Shown here piece by piece: positions 1 through 6,540 of a stretch of DNA of 64,000 nucleotides. The notes beneath the pieces are model-generated. The model was not told the origin of the DNA, ran no database searches, and worked only from the letters and a program-made list of their open reading frames with translations. The translations under genes were made by a program, and so were the position numbers. The stretch covers positions 1 to 64,000 of the IMG/VR virus record IMGVR_UViG_3300032770_000003; one strand, given 5' to 3'. Every line of letters starts with the position of its first letter. Within the stretch, counting starts at the first letter, position 1. Source of the DNA: a virus.

Positions 1-11
1 CCAAGTTCCAA

Positions 12-42
12 GGAGCTGAGGGGAAGACCCCCCCCCCCAGCC
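12..42. other. C-homopolymer with flanking inverted repeat
   Basis: A run of 11 C at 28-38 follows CTGAGGGGAAGA, so CTGAGGGG can fold back on the C-run. It lies just downstream of the stop of the minus-strand gene at 53..457 and could be a weak terminator or spacer, but no U-tract follows. Confidence 0.25.
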
Positions 43-52
43 CCAAACCCTG

Positions 53-457
53 CTAGCGGCGCAGGTATTCCGCGCCGTAGAGCCCGCAGCCGTAACTCTT
101 GAAATCCTGAGTGTAAATCGTGCCGCGGGGATGCTGCGCCTGAGATTTCCAGCTGCTCGCCTTGAAGACAAGCCCGGTGGCTTTCTCGACGAAGCAGTAC
201 ACGCTTCGACCGCCGGAGTAGGAACGGATGAAGATCCGCACATACCGCTGGCCGTTCGGGTCGATGTGAAGCTGCCACTCGTTCGTGTCCAGCAGGTTGG
301 GCGTGTGCTTGGCGTAGTGCGCCTTGCGGTACTGCGACATGGTCTCGACGAAGCGCGCCAGGGCGGCTTCGAACGTCTCGGCCTTGGCAGCGGGTTCGGG
401 GGCAAGTTCGGGCAACTCGATCGTTTCCAGTTCCAGTTCCAGTTCCATCTTTTCCAT
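53..457 (-). CDS. Conserved small phage protein, unknown function
   Basis: 134 aa if started at the second Met (MEKMELELE), which sits 3 nt after a hairpin with AAAGGA in its loop. The longer reading frame would translate the start-associated repeat and is unlikely. The N-terminus is acidic and Pro/Ala-rich. The C-terminal half (VEKATG, KASSWKSQAQHPRG) resembles a small family seen in many phage genomes, whose function I do not know. It is the last gene of the leftmost minus-strand run. Confidence 0.75.
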   Translation of the reverse strand: MEKMELELELETIELPELAPEPAAKAETFEAALARFVETMSQYRKAHYAKHTPNLLDTNEWQLHIDPNGQRYVRIFIRSYSGGRSVYCFVEKATGLVFKASSWKSQAQHPRGTIYTQDFKSYGCGLYGAEYLRR

Positions 458-476
458 TGTCTCAGCTCCTTTCGCT

Positions 477-498
477 GAGAGGTCGATCTGCACAGAAG
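477..498 (-). promoter_or_regulatory. Start-associated repeat, copy 1
   Basis: Minus-strand reading CTTCTGTGCAGATCGACC. It fills the gap between the stop of 499..813 and the start of 53..457. Immediately after it, CTCAGC/GCTGAG forms a 6-bp hairpin presenting GAAAGGA (Shine-Dalgarno) in the loop. Confidence 0.7.
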
Positions 499-813
499 TC
501 AGTCGGCCACCGCGTCGGTGTAGCAGCGAATCCCGCGCTCGTTGAGCACCTTCGCGAAGGCGTCGGACTTACCCAGCGCCCGCCCGTCGGCGTTGTCGTA
601 GCCGATGTAGATGGCGTTTCCTGTAGTTCCGTAGGCTTCTTTGAGGAACATCAGCCCCACTTCCTTACAGGCGGCAGCGATGAGCTTCAGCTCCGGCTTG
701 GGTGCGCTCACCACCACGTAGGCGCGCCCACAACCGGACGCGCGAGCGGGAGTGTAGGGAGCCGCGTTGGCGGCCTTGAGTGCCTCGACAATCTCAACCA
801 TGCTGCGTGCCAT
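499..813 (-). CDS. Hypothetical protein, 104 aa
   Basis: Starts at MARSMVEIVEALKAAN, preceded by AGAAAGGAAAG; upstream residues of the open frame are the repeat region. Alternating hydrophobic segments (YVVVSAP, LKLIAAACKEVGLMFL, AIYIGYDNADGRALGKSDAF) suggest a compact alpha/beta fold. No family recognised. It belongs to the run of small genes that each start at a copy of the same upstream repeat. Confidence 0.65.
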   Translation of the reverse strand: MARSMVEIVEALKAANAAPYTPARASGCGRAYVVVSAPKPELKLIAAACKEVGLMFLKEAYGTTGNAIYIGYDNADGRALGKSDAFAKVLNERGIRCYTDAVAD

Positions 814-849
814 CTTCGAACCCTCACTTTCCTTTCTGACTCTCACGAT

Positions 850-871
850 GAGAGGTCGATCCGCACAGAAG
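850..871 (-). promoter_or_regulatory. Start-associated repeat, copy 2
   Basis: CTTCTGTGCGGATCGACC on the minus strand, upstream of 499..813. GGTTCGAAG lies just before the ATG and can pair with TCGACC of the repeat, enclosing the ribosome binding site. Confidence 0.7.
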
Positions 872-1069
872 TCAGAGGAGGATGTCCTCCCGGCGGATGC
901 TGTAGGGCGTCCCGCCCAGGTGGGTACGAGCCCACTCGATGGCCTGGGCCACGGTGGGGAAGGCGCCCCGTTGCAGCGTGGAGAAGGGACCCGTCTCGCG
1001 GTCAGGGTGCCACTCGGTGCGGAACTCGGCGGGGACGTACGGAACCAGGACTGTGTAGTAGGTCTTCAT
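872..1069 (-). CDS. Hypothetical protein, 65 aa
   Basis: Start chosen at MKTYYTVLVPY because GTGAGGAGT lies 5 nt upstream; a longer frame begins 12 nt earlier. Small soluble protein with a Tyr/Val-rich first strand and a helix (TVAQAIEWARTHL). Composition suggests a minimal alpha/beta domain; no function recognised. Confidence 0.6.
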   Translation of the reverse strand: MKTYYTVLVPYVPAEFRTEWHPDRETGPFSTLQRGAFPTVAQAIEWARTHLGGTPYSIRREDILL

Positions 1070-1109
1070 CGGACTCCTCACTTTCCTCTCTGGCGTTTCC
1101 TCTTACGCT

Positions 1110-1131
1110 GAGAGGTCGATCCGCACAGAAG
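1110..1131 (-). promoter_or_regulatory. Start-associated repeat, copy 3
   Basis: CTTCTGTGCGGATCGACC upstream of 872..1069. Downstream the leader contains GAGAGG, complementary to CCTCTC of the repeat. Confidence 0.7.
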
Positions 1132-1135
1132 TCAG

Positions 1136-1426
1136 CTACTCGATCTCCCACTCCTGACCACGTTCCTCCCCGCCGCGTGCGAACGTGACCTCCCCCTGAT
1201 CCTCCAGCCAATCGCACTGCTCCGCGAAGGTGAGTGGTGGGCGCGTATCCGGATCGTCGTACACCGGATCCCGGGAAGCGACACACTCACATTCTTCGGT
1301 CTTCCCGCACCTGTTGCACCGATATCGGTCAGCGTGGTTGAAGTAGCTGTCTTCCGCCCATACCCGGATTTCGTCTTCGGTGACGATTCGACGCTCCGGG
1401 TAGATGATCAGCATTTGCCGCTTCAT
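1136..1426 (-). CDS. Small acidic protein with a Cys cluster
   Basis: 96 aa. Residues around 35-50 carry CNRCGKTEECEC, a likely single zinc-binding knuckle, followed by an acidic tail. Its ATG overlaps the TGA of 1423..1908 (ATGA), so it is translationally coupled to that gene. No function recognised. Confidence 0.65.
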   Translation of the reverse strand: MKRQMLIIYPERRIVTEDEIRVWAEDSYFNHADRYRCNRCGKTEECECVASRDPVYDDPDTRPPLTFAEQCDWLEDQGEVTFARGGEERGQEWEIE

Positions 1427-1908
1427 GGCTTGCCCTTGAGGCAGTAGTTGACCACCGCCTCAGCAGTGCTGTTGAGCCCCCACGCGCGCCCCACGTGGTG
1501 GCCGCAGCCGTTGGGCTGAATGGCCCACAGGTGGTAGGTGGTGTCGGTCTCGCGGTCGATCTGGATCTTGCCATCCTCGATGACCTTCCACTCACCCACC
1601 TTCAGATCCGCCAGCTCTGCCTCGCGCGCCTTGATGAGAGGGCTGAGCAGACCATCTGCGTAGCGAATCTCGGTGTAGGTGTTGCCCCCGAGAAGTGGCT
1701 CTCCGCTCACCTCGCAGGTGCGGGTGCTGTGAACGAGGTCGAGCGCCTCTTTCACCACGGCGTAGGGCACCGCCAAGTCACGAATGGTGGCGGTGACCGC
1801 CACCGAGTAGGTGCAGGGATCCTGGCGCACACTGACCTGCCTGGCGTTGAACCCCTTGCTCTTGAGGAAATCTCGAACCTTCTCAACCTTTTCGCTGGAG
1901 CGTGCCAT
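1423..1908 (-). CDS. Hypothetical protein, 161 aa
   Basis: Start MARSSEKVEKVRDFL follows AAGGAGG. The N-terminal half (FLKSKGFNARQVSVRQD then YSVAVTATIRD) reads as a helix plus beta-hairpin DNA/RNA-binding-like fold; the C-terminal half has a predicted beta-rich segment (WKVIEDGKIQIDRETDTTYHLWAI). I could not assign a family. First gene of a two-gene operon behind repeat copy 4. Confidence 0.65.
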   Translation of the reverse strand: MARSSEKVEKVRDFLKSKGFNARQVSVRQDPCTYSVAVTATIRDLAVPYAVVKEALDLVHSTRTCEVSGEPLLGGNTYTEIRYADGLLSPLIKAREAELADLKVGEWKVIEDGKIQIDRETDTTYHLWAIQPNGCGHHVGRAWGLNSTAEAVVNYCLKGKP

Positions 1909-1927
1909 CGTCGAACCTCCTTACGCA

Positions 1928-1949
1928 AAGAGGTCGATCCGCACAGAAG
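1928..1949 (-). promoter_or_regulatory. Start-associated repeat, copy 4
   Basis: Upstream of 1423..1908. The repeat can pair downstream (GAGGTTCGA next to the start, sequestering AAGGAGG) or upstream, where 1954-1965 (atcgaccctctt) complements 1928-1938 with one bulge. Two mutually exclusive hairpins are therefore possible. Confidence 0.65.
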
Positions 1950-1975
1950 GCGAATCGACCCTCTTCGCGTCCCCC

Positions 1976-2845
1976 TCAGCGGCCCCCCTTGCGCTTGAGC
2001 GCCGACGCCAGCTCTTCGTTGCGCTCGCCCAGCTCCACCAGGGTGGCCTCCCCGAACACCCAGTTGACCAGGGTGCGCTCCCGGGGCGACAGGGCCGCCA
2101 TAGCTTCCTCGCTGCGATACAGGCGCCGCAGGCGCACCAGGGGCGAGTCAGCCCGCTTGGTCTTGCCGGCGGCGACCTGCCCCCCGTTCCCCTCCTCCTC
2201 CTGCGCGCCAGCGGCGGGGGCCGAAGCGATGACCCGCGCGAGCGCCCCCTTCTGCTCCGCCTTGCTGACGTTGGCCAGGTTGCGGACGGCGTCGTGGAAG
2301 GAGAGCTTGCCGGCGCGCACCGCGTCCCGAACCTCGGGGATCAGATCGGCCACCTTGGACCAGATCTTGATGGTCGCGACACCCACCCCCCAGATCCGCG
2401 CCGCCTGCTCCTCGGTGCGGTTGAAGTTGTTGATGTAGCGCAGCGCGTTCTCCGCGTTGGCGATGACGTCGTCATTCTCGCGGTGCGCGTTCGAGATGAT
2501 GTTGGTTTCGAACGTGCTCGCGTCGTCCACCTCGCGGCGCAGGCGAACCTGCACCTCGATGGGCGGCAGGCCCTTGGCAGCGCGCAGCTTGTTCGCTGCG
2601 ATCGCGCCCCGGGTGCGACGCCGGCCCGAGGTCACGACGAACTTGTCGCCGTCCTTGTGGACGATGATGACCTCGATGACGCCCATCGCCACGATGGACT
2701 CGATGAACTCATTGGTCAGCGGACGCTCGACGCGCGGGTCGTACAGCGGGTGATCCTTGTCCGTGATGATCACTAGCTTTTCCGGCGCGATTGTGAACAG
2801 CGTGCCACCCGCACGCGAGGCACCAGGGATTGCGATCTTTGCCAC
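1976..2845 (-). CDS. ParB/Srx-fold DNA-binding protein
   Basis: 289 aa, GTG start after AAGGAGACG. Residues about 45-110 have the ParB N-terminal pattern, with a phosphate-binding segment (VVTSGRRRTRGAIAANKL), followed by NAHRENDDVIANAENALRYI and a helix-turn-helix (EQAARIWGVGVATIKIWSKV). The C-terminus has a Gly/Ala linker and a basic tail. ParB-fold proteins bind DNA and, in some families, hydrolyse CTP or act as nucleases; no ParA partner is visible. A second ParB-like gene lies at 37400..38257. Confidence 0.85.
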   Translation of the reverse strand: MAKIAIPGASRAGGTLFTIAPEKLVIITDKDHPLYDPRVERPLTNEFIESIVAMGVIEVIIVHKDGDKFVVTSGRRRTRGAIAANKLRAAKGLPPIEVQVRLRREVDDASTFETNIISNAHRENDDVIANAENALRYINNFNRTEEQAARIWGVGVATIKIWSKVADLIPEVRDAVRAGKLSFHDAVRNLANVSKAEQKGALARVIASAPAAGAQEEEGNGGQVAAGKTKRADSPLVRLRRLYRSEEAMAALSPRERTLVNWVFGEATLVELGERNEELASALKRKGGR

Positions 2846-2885
2846 GTTCCGTCTCCTTGTTCGAAGTTTCAGTTCCAGTTGCAGC

Positions 2886-2921
2886 GAGAGGTCGATCTAC
2901 ACAGAAGGAGATCGACCTCTC
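2886..2921 (-). promoter_or_regulatory. Start-associated repeat, copy 5, within a 13-bp perfect hairpin
   Basis: The repeat (2886-2907) is followed on the + strand by agatcgacctctc (2909-2921), the exact complement of gagaggtcgatct (2886-2898). It lies between the stop of 2928..3194 and the GTG of the ParB-like gene, so it could terminate, protect or process the upstream transcript. Confidence 0.75.
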
Positions 2922-2927
2922 CCGTCT

Positions 2928-3194
2928 TCATTCGGCCTTCTGCAGCGTCTTACCCCAGGGCAACGACCCAGCCCAGGGCAGGCAGACCATGCAGTGGTCG
3001 ATGTGGGCGTTAGTGTGGGCAGCGCCGGTGCAGTCGGCAACCACGTAGTTGGAGTACACCCTACCGTTGACTTCGTGTGCGTAGCCCTTGCGCACCAGAG
3101 CCCGGAGATAGCGACGCTCGACATTCGAATTCTGAGTCAGCGCCACCAGCGCATTGGCTTCCTTGTCCGTCAGAGTCACCTTCTTCGTTTCCAT
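2928..3194 (-). CDS. Hypothetical protein, 88 aa
   Basis: Start METKKVTLTDKEANAL chosen because the ATG directly follows a CTCAGC/GCTGAG hairpin with AAAGGA in the loop. The N-terminal half looks like a winged-helix wing (DKEANALVALTQNSNVERRYLRALVRKGYAHEVNGRVYSNY). Two Cys and several His near the end could bind a metal. Possibly a small DNA-binding regulator; this is inference. Confidence 0.6.
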   Translation of the reverse strand: METKKVTLTDKEANALVALTQNSNVERRYLRALVRKGYAHEVNGRVYSNYVVADCTGAAHTNAHIDHCMVCLPWAGSLPWGKTLQKAE

Positions 3195-3212
3195 CTCAGC
3201 TCCTTTCACGCT

Positions 3213-3234
3213 GAGAGGTCGATCTACACAGAAG
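3213..3234 (-). promoter_or_regulatory. Start-associated repeat, copy 6
   Basis: CTTCTGTGTAGATCGACC upstream of 2928..3194, followed by the CTCAGC...GCTGAG hairpin with the Shine-Dalgarno in the loop and ATG right after the stem. Confidence 0.7.
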
Positions 3235-3239
3235 TCGAG

Positions 3240-3476
3240 TCAGGGTTTCTCGGCCTGGGCACGACGCCACTGGTCAAAGGCATTCATCAATTCTTTCGCG
3301 TCGATATCGACGGCGACGTCCTGACCGGAGTCAGTGTACCCCAGGAGCTGAATCTGCTTACCGCCGTCGGTCGTGCCGAAATGTAAGCCTCGAACCTGGT
3401 AGTACTTTTCGCTGCCCCGGATGCGCTTGTGCCACACCTTGACCGTGAGGCCGGGCTTCTTGGGTCCCACTCTCAT
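3240..3476 (-). CDS. Hypothetical protein, 78 aa
   Basis: MRVGPKKPGLTVKVWHKR...; short, beta-rich and basic at the N-terminus, ending in a helix (AKELMNAFDQWRRAQAE). Its ATG overlaps the stop of 3473..3667 by 4 nt, indicating coupled translation. No family recognised. Confidence 0.6.
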   Translation of the reverse strand: MRVGPKKPGLTVKVWHKRIRGSEKYYQVRGLHFGTTDGGKQIQLLGYTDSGQDVAVDIDAKELMNAFDQWRRAQAEKP

Positions 3477-3667
3477 CGGAGCCCCTCCTCTGCGAGGTAC
3501 TCCTCAGGGAGCACGTCAGCAAACATACACAGGGCGCGGAGCCGCTCCACAGTGTCCTCTTCGATGACCTGTGTGGTGACCAGCGCCTCAGGAGGGGGAG
3601 TGGTGGCTGTCGGACAGAGCAGCTCAATCGCCTGCTCAATCTCACTTTCTGTGGGTCGCGGTGTCAT
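3473..3667 (-). CDS. Hypothetical acidic protein, 64 aa
   Basis: MTPRPTESEIEQAIELL...; mostly helical and acidic. The ATG follows an 8-bp hairpin (CTCAGCGT/ACGCTGAG) whose loop holds GAAAGGAG, the clearest example of the loop-presented ribosome binding site in this window. Function unknown. Confidence 0.6.
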   Translation of the reverse strand: MTPRPTESEIEQAIELLCPTATTPPPEALVTTQVIEEDTVERLRALCMFADVLPEEYLAEEGLR

Positions 3668-3690
3668 CTCAGCGTCTCCTTTCTCACGCT

Positions 3691-3712
3691 GAGAGGTCGA
3701 TCCACACAGAAG
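3691..3712 (-). promoter_or_regulatory. Start-associated repeat, copy 7
   Basis: CTTCTGTGTGGATCGACC upstream of 3473..3667; followed by the strongest loop-presented Shine-Dalgarno hairpin of the set. Confidence 0.7.
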
Positions 3713-3716
3713 TCAG

Positions 3717-3908
3717 TCAGGGTTTCTTGACCGATGCCTCGACGCCGTAGCCGTCGCCTTCCGCAGTCGGGACGACATGGAAGATAATTCTCGTCCCATC
3801 CTCCAGCTCCAGGAACGCAAGCTGGGTGTACGGACCGGTGTTGCCGTCGTAGGCACAGGTCTGACCGACCTTCACGATCCGTTTGCCGAGTACGTCGCGG
3901 GCCCTCAT
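3717..3908 (-). CDS. Hypothetical protein, 63 aa
   Basis: Start MRARDVLGKRIVKVGQT chosen because its ATG overlaps the stop of 3905..4123; the open frame continues further upstream but inside that gene. Compact beta-rich protein (TQLAFLELEDGTRIIFHVVP). Pattern resembles small phage proteins of unknown role. Confidence 0.6.
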   Translation of the reverse strand: MRARDVLGKRIVKVGQTCAYDGNTGPYTQLAFLELEDGTRIIFHVVPTAEGDGYGVEASVKKP

Positions 3909-4123
3909 TTGTTCACCACGGTCTTCGTGCGCTTGGCTCTGAGAGCAGCCGCCCGTCTCTGTAACCGCTGAATCACAGCGAGGTACCTTTTTACTTGCTG
4001 GTCCAGCTTGCAAGCGGTGCAGTACTGTTCACACCACTCCCGGGATTCCCATACACGAATCTTCACTTTGCGCACGTAACCGCAACCCTTGCAGGCGCGG
4101 GCCTCGCGCCTGTCGGCGCTCAT
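3905..4123 (-). CDS. Small zinc-ribbon protein
   Basis: 72 aa, basic. CKGCGY near residue 11 and CEQYCTACK near residues 31-38 form two Cys pairs, the layout of a treble-clef or zinc ribbon. The C-terminus is an Arg/Lys-rich helix that could contact nucleic acid. Overlaps both neighbours by 4 nt, so it is the middle gene of a three-gene coupled operon (4395 to 3717). Confidence 0.65.
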   Translation of the reverse strand: MSADRREARACKGCGYVRKVKIRVWESREWCEQYCTACKLDQQVKRYLAVIQRLQRRAAALRAKRTKTVVNK

Positions 4124-4395
4124 TTGTTCACCGCGTGGTAGATGATCTCACCGAGATTCTCGGCGTAGACCTCTGTGTGCTCTTCGAGCACGATGCGCTC
4201 GTGCGTCTTCCTCTTGAGGCGGTACGCGGTCACCTTGTAGGTGTCACTAGCATCGAGTACGACCTGAATGCGCAGCTCCCTACCGGCGCGGAACTCCACA
4301 CCACTCCGGATGAGTAGCGGCTCACGCGCACCCACAGCCATTTTGGTCGTGAGTGGGATTTGTGACCAGATCGTGGTTCCGACTTGAAGTTCCAT
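4120..4395 (-). CDS. Hypothetical protein, 91 aa
   Basis: Start MELQVGTTIWSQIP chosen after GCGAGGGGTG; the longer frame would translate the repeat. Beta-strand-rich (LRIQVVLDASDTYKVTAYRLK). Leads a three-gene coupled operon behind repeat copy 8. No family recognised. Confidence 0.6.
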   Translation of the reverse strand: MELQVGTTIWSQIPLTTKMAVGAREPLLIRSGVEFRAGRELRIQVVLDASDTYKVTAYRLKRKTHERIVLEEHTEVYAENLGEIIYHAVNK

Positions 4396-4417
4396 CTTCA
4401 CACCCCTCGCTTTCGCT

Positions 4418-4438
4418 AAGAGGTCGATCTGCACAGAA
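4418..4438 (-). promoter_or_regulatory. Start-associated repeat, copy 8
   Basis: TTTCTGTGCAGATCGACC upstream of 4120..4395. The usual CTCAGC arm is CTTAGC here, so the loop-presenting hairpin is weakened. Confidence 0.65.
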
Positions 4439-4507
4439 AGCCACGCTCGCGATAGAGACTCAAGCTACGAATGTCTTTTTTCGCGATACGTCCCCGCTGA
4501 CGCAACA

Positions 4508-4612
4508 CTACAGCGTAGATCGCTCGACGAAGTGGTCGACGATGCGCTCTCCATTGCGCAGGATCACCAAGACTCGCTTCCCACGATGAACCCCGGTGTG
4601 TCCTAGGCGCAT
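4508..4612 (-). CDS. Possible 34-aa protein
   Basis: Reads MRLGHTGVHRGKRVLVILRNGERIVDHFVE followed by RSTL and a TAG. The ATG is 4 nt after the stop of 4617..4802. The strand pattern RVLVILRNGERIVDHFVE looks like a small Sm/SH3-like strand pair found in short phage proteins. Weak ribosome binding site; moderate-to-low confidence. Confidence 0.45.
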   Translation of the reverse strand: MRLGHTGVHRGKRVLVILRNGERIVDHFVERSTL

Positions 4613-4616
4613 GGGC

Positions 4617-4802
4617 TCAACGCTTGGGTTGCCGACGTAGGCGGGGGCGCGCCAGAGGGGGACCGGTACGGTCGCGACTGGCGGCGGCGAACTCGTACTC
4701 GGTCTTGAGGCGCTTGCCGTCCCCGCAAAGCAACGTGAGCCGGCACTCCCGGCACTTCATGAAGTGATCCTCGAAGCGTTGATACAGCTCGCGCGGACTC
4801 AT
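4617..4802 (-). CDS. Small Cys-containing protein, 61 aa
   Basis: MSPRELYQRFEDHFMKCRECRLTLLC...; a CxxC plus a third Cys after an amphipathic helix, then a basic C-terminus. The ATG overlaps the stop of 4799..5374 (ATGA). Possible metal-binding adaptor; function unknown. Confidence 0.6.
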   Translation of the reverse strand: MSPRELYQRFEDHFMKCRECRLTLLCGDGKRLKTEYEFAAASRDRTGPPLARPRLRRQPKR

Positions 4803-5374
4803 GCGTTGTCAACCGTCAAGAAGCTGGCCATCCGCCCAGTAAAGTTGAAGTCCTGGCTCAGTGCCTTGAAATCGCCAAGGTGCCGCTTGCCGTCCACAGT
4901 CTGAATCGGAGCCTGGTAGTGATTGCCCACGCCAACAACAGTCTCGTAGACCAGCATGACCAGCTCTTCGACACCAACTGCGTCCTCCAAGTTCTCCGGC
5001 ATGGCATCGCGGAACTGCTCAGGAGTCATGCCTTCCCGGTAGTAATGCTTTTCTGTGGCTTCCCCAGCGTGCCAAGACTCAGAAGCGAAGACACAGACGG
5101 AGGCTTTGGTGATTCGACACATCCGGCGGATGATGTAGCTGAAGAACTCTTTCGACACATTCGCGTCATTGAATTGGGTGTGGCCCATAAGGACGGTTCC
5201 CGCCGGGGGTGGGCCTAGCCCCAGCGCCGGAATCGCTACGGTTGGCGTGAGGAGGAAAAAGGGATCGACCCTGCCAGTCTCCTCGAACAACGAATGCGCA
5301 TGCTCTTGCGCGAATTTCAATGCTGACTTTGGGTCATCGAGTGTACCAATAGTGAACAGCACCGGTAAGTCCAT
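4799..5374 (-). CDS. Hypothetical protein, 191 aa
   Basis: MDLPVLFTIGTLDDPKSALKF...; an alpha/beta protein with a central hydrophobic strand (ASVCVFASESWHAG) and an acidic helical middle (EQFRDAMPENLEDAVGVEELVMLVYETVV). No signal peptide or membrane segment. I do not recognise the family. Followed by two coupled small genes. Confidence 0.65.
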   Translation of the reverse strand: MDLPVLFTIGTLDDPKSALKFAQEHAHSLFEETGRVDPFFLLTPTVAIPALGLGPPPAGTVLMGHTQFNDANVSKEFFSYIIRRMCRITKASVCVFASESWHAGEATEKHYYREGMTPEQFRDAMPENLEDAVGVEELVMLVYETVVGVGNHYQAPIQTVDGKRHLGDFKALSQDFNFTGRMASFLTVDNA

Positions 5375-5398
5375 GGAAGCCTCCCCTCGATTCGTGGT

Positions 5399-5977
5399 CT
5401 ACCAGGTCGCGCGTGCGGCAGCAGCGTTGAGCAGCTCCTGGCGCTGCTTGAGCACGCGTTCGTAGTACGCTCGCTGCTTGCGGATCTTCGCCAGGGCGGT
5501 CTCGGCCCGACGCTGCTTGGTCTGCCAGCTCTTCTCACGCAGCTTGAGCACTTCGAGCTTGCGAAGAGCTTTGGTCTCGGAGTCGATCTTCCGATCCTCT
5601 TCGGAGGGCTCCGGCTTGGGGGGCTCAGGCTCCGGCTGGAGGATCTCCCCTTCGGGGGAAGACGCCAGCTCGGCTTGCGTCTTCACTCCCGGCGGGAGGT
5701 CACGCGGCGTGACCCCAGCGGTCAAGTAGAAGCCGTAACGCAACCAGGCATAGAGCCTGGTCACGGAGAGGTCGCGCTCCGGGAGCGAAAACGTCAGCCG
5801 CCCATGACTCACCTTACTGACGCGGTAGTAGGTGAATCGCACGGTGGACTTGGTGGTTGACCGGAAGGTGACATGGACCTTCTCCAAAGCACCCCGTACG
5901 GAGCACGTAGCGAGCGCTGTCCGCGCGATCGCACGCAACCGGGCCGTAGGGTACCGGGTCTTGTTCTTGAGCTGCAC
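5399..5977 (-). CDS. Coiled-coil protein, 192 aa
   Basis: GTG start after AGGGG, 3 nt past the stop of 5981..6157. The first 90 residues are basic and beta-rich; then a Pro/Glu linker (EPEPEPPKPEPSEEDRK) leads into a 70-residue charged helix (ETKALRKLEVLKLREKSW...RVLKQRQELLN) likely to form a coiled coil. Could be a scaffold or structural protein. Unknown. Confidence 0.65.
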   Translation of the reverse strand: MQLKNKTRYPTARLRAIARTALATCSVRGALEKVHVTFRSTTKSTVRFTYYRVSKVSHGRLTFSLPERDLSVTRLYAWLRYGFYLTAGVTPRDLPPGVKTQAELASSPEGEILQPEPEPPKPEPSEEDRKIDSETKALRKLEVLKLREKSWQTKQRRAETALAKIRKQRAYYERVLKQRQELLNAAAARATW

Positions 5978-5980
5978 AGC

Positions 5981-6157
5981 TCACCCCTGGTCCAGCGCGC
6001 AGGAGACGCAGTAGACCTTGCCGTCCTGCGTCCAGGAGCACCGATCGTTGAGCGCGAGCAGCACCCCACACGCGACGCACGGGGTCGTCTTTTTTTGCCA
6101 CGGCTTCGGTTCCGGGCGTACCAGTACGATGATTTTACACACAGTTCCAAGTCCCAT
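5981..6157 (-). CDS. Small zinc-finger protein, 58 aa
   Basis: MGLGTVCKIIVLVRPEPKPW..., with CVACG near residue 27 and CVSCA near residue 50: two CxxC pairs about 20 residues apart, a typical zinc ribbon. The ATG follows repeat copy 9 directly, with almost no conventional Shine-Dalgarno. Too short for many gene callers but well supported by composition and context. Confidence 0.65.
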   Translation of the reverse strand: MGLGTVCKIIVLVRPEPKPWQKKTTPCVACGVLLALNDRCSWTQDGKVYCVSCALDQG

Positions 6158-6160
6158 GAC

Positions 6161-6192
6161 GGGAGGTCGATCCGCACAGAAGTCGACCTCCC
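6161..6192 (-). promoter_or_regulatory. Start-associated repeat, copy 9, within a 10-bp hairpin
   Basis: gggaggtcga (6161-6170) pairs exactly with tcgacctccc (6183-6192), so the CTTCTGTG portion is the loop. It lies downstream of a 16-codon frame and upstream of the zinc-finger gene 5981..6157. Confidence 0.75.
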
Positions 6193-6232
6193 CCTGTCCT
6201 ACGTGACCCTACCCCCGCGTAGCTGCCCCAAG

Positions 6233-6280
6233 CTACTTACTCGACGAACCGTAACTCGAACTTGAGTGTTCCGCACTCAT
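6233..6280 (-). CDS. Possible 15-aa micro-ORF
   Basis: ATG at 6280 overlaps the stop of 6277..6540 and follows AGAAAGGAAAATC, an excellent ribosome binding site; it encodes MSAEHSSSSYGSSSK. Could be a translated leader or a relic. Only the start signal supports it. Confidence 0.25.
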   Translation of the reverse strand: MSAEHSSSSYGSSSK

Positions 6281-6540
6281 GATTTTCCTTTCTCTAGGTT
6301 TCGCAACACCGCTCCCATCCGCTCTCCGAGCTGGGTGAAGATCTTCAGGTCATTGGGGTCGCGACTGTTGCGGCACGTGACTCGGTGAAAGACCAGCCGC
6401 TCATTCAGCGTGGTCTCGGCCCACATCACAGCGATTGCCACCATCTCCGGAGAGTCCTCGGGCAGCACTTTTTGTGTCCGCAGATCCATGATCGCGGGGC
6501 GACACCCAGGACAATCGTCAGAGAACTCGTGATTCATCCG
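6277..6540 (-). CDS. Hypothetical protein, 87 aa
   Basis: MNHEFSDDCPGCRPAIMDLRT...; a CPGC pair near the start, then a helical region (PEMVAIAVMWAETTLNERLVFHRVTC). Start taken at the Met after GAGGTG; it overlaps the end of the MT-A70 gene by 23 nt. The fold hints at a short sensor or adaptor; unknown. Confidence 0.55.
   Translation of the reverse strand, partial: RMNHEFSDDCPGCRPAIMDLRTQKVLPEDSPEMVAIAVMWAETTLNERLVFHRVTCRNSRDPNDLKIFTQLGERMGAVLRNLEKGKS

Noticed and set aside
1811-2776. Long plus-strand open frames opposite the ParB-like and neighbouring genes
   Set aside because: They are antisense shadows of high-GC minus-strand coding regions: no ribosome binding site, unnatural composition and conflict with recognised proteins.
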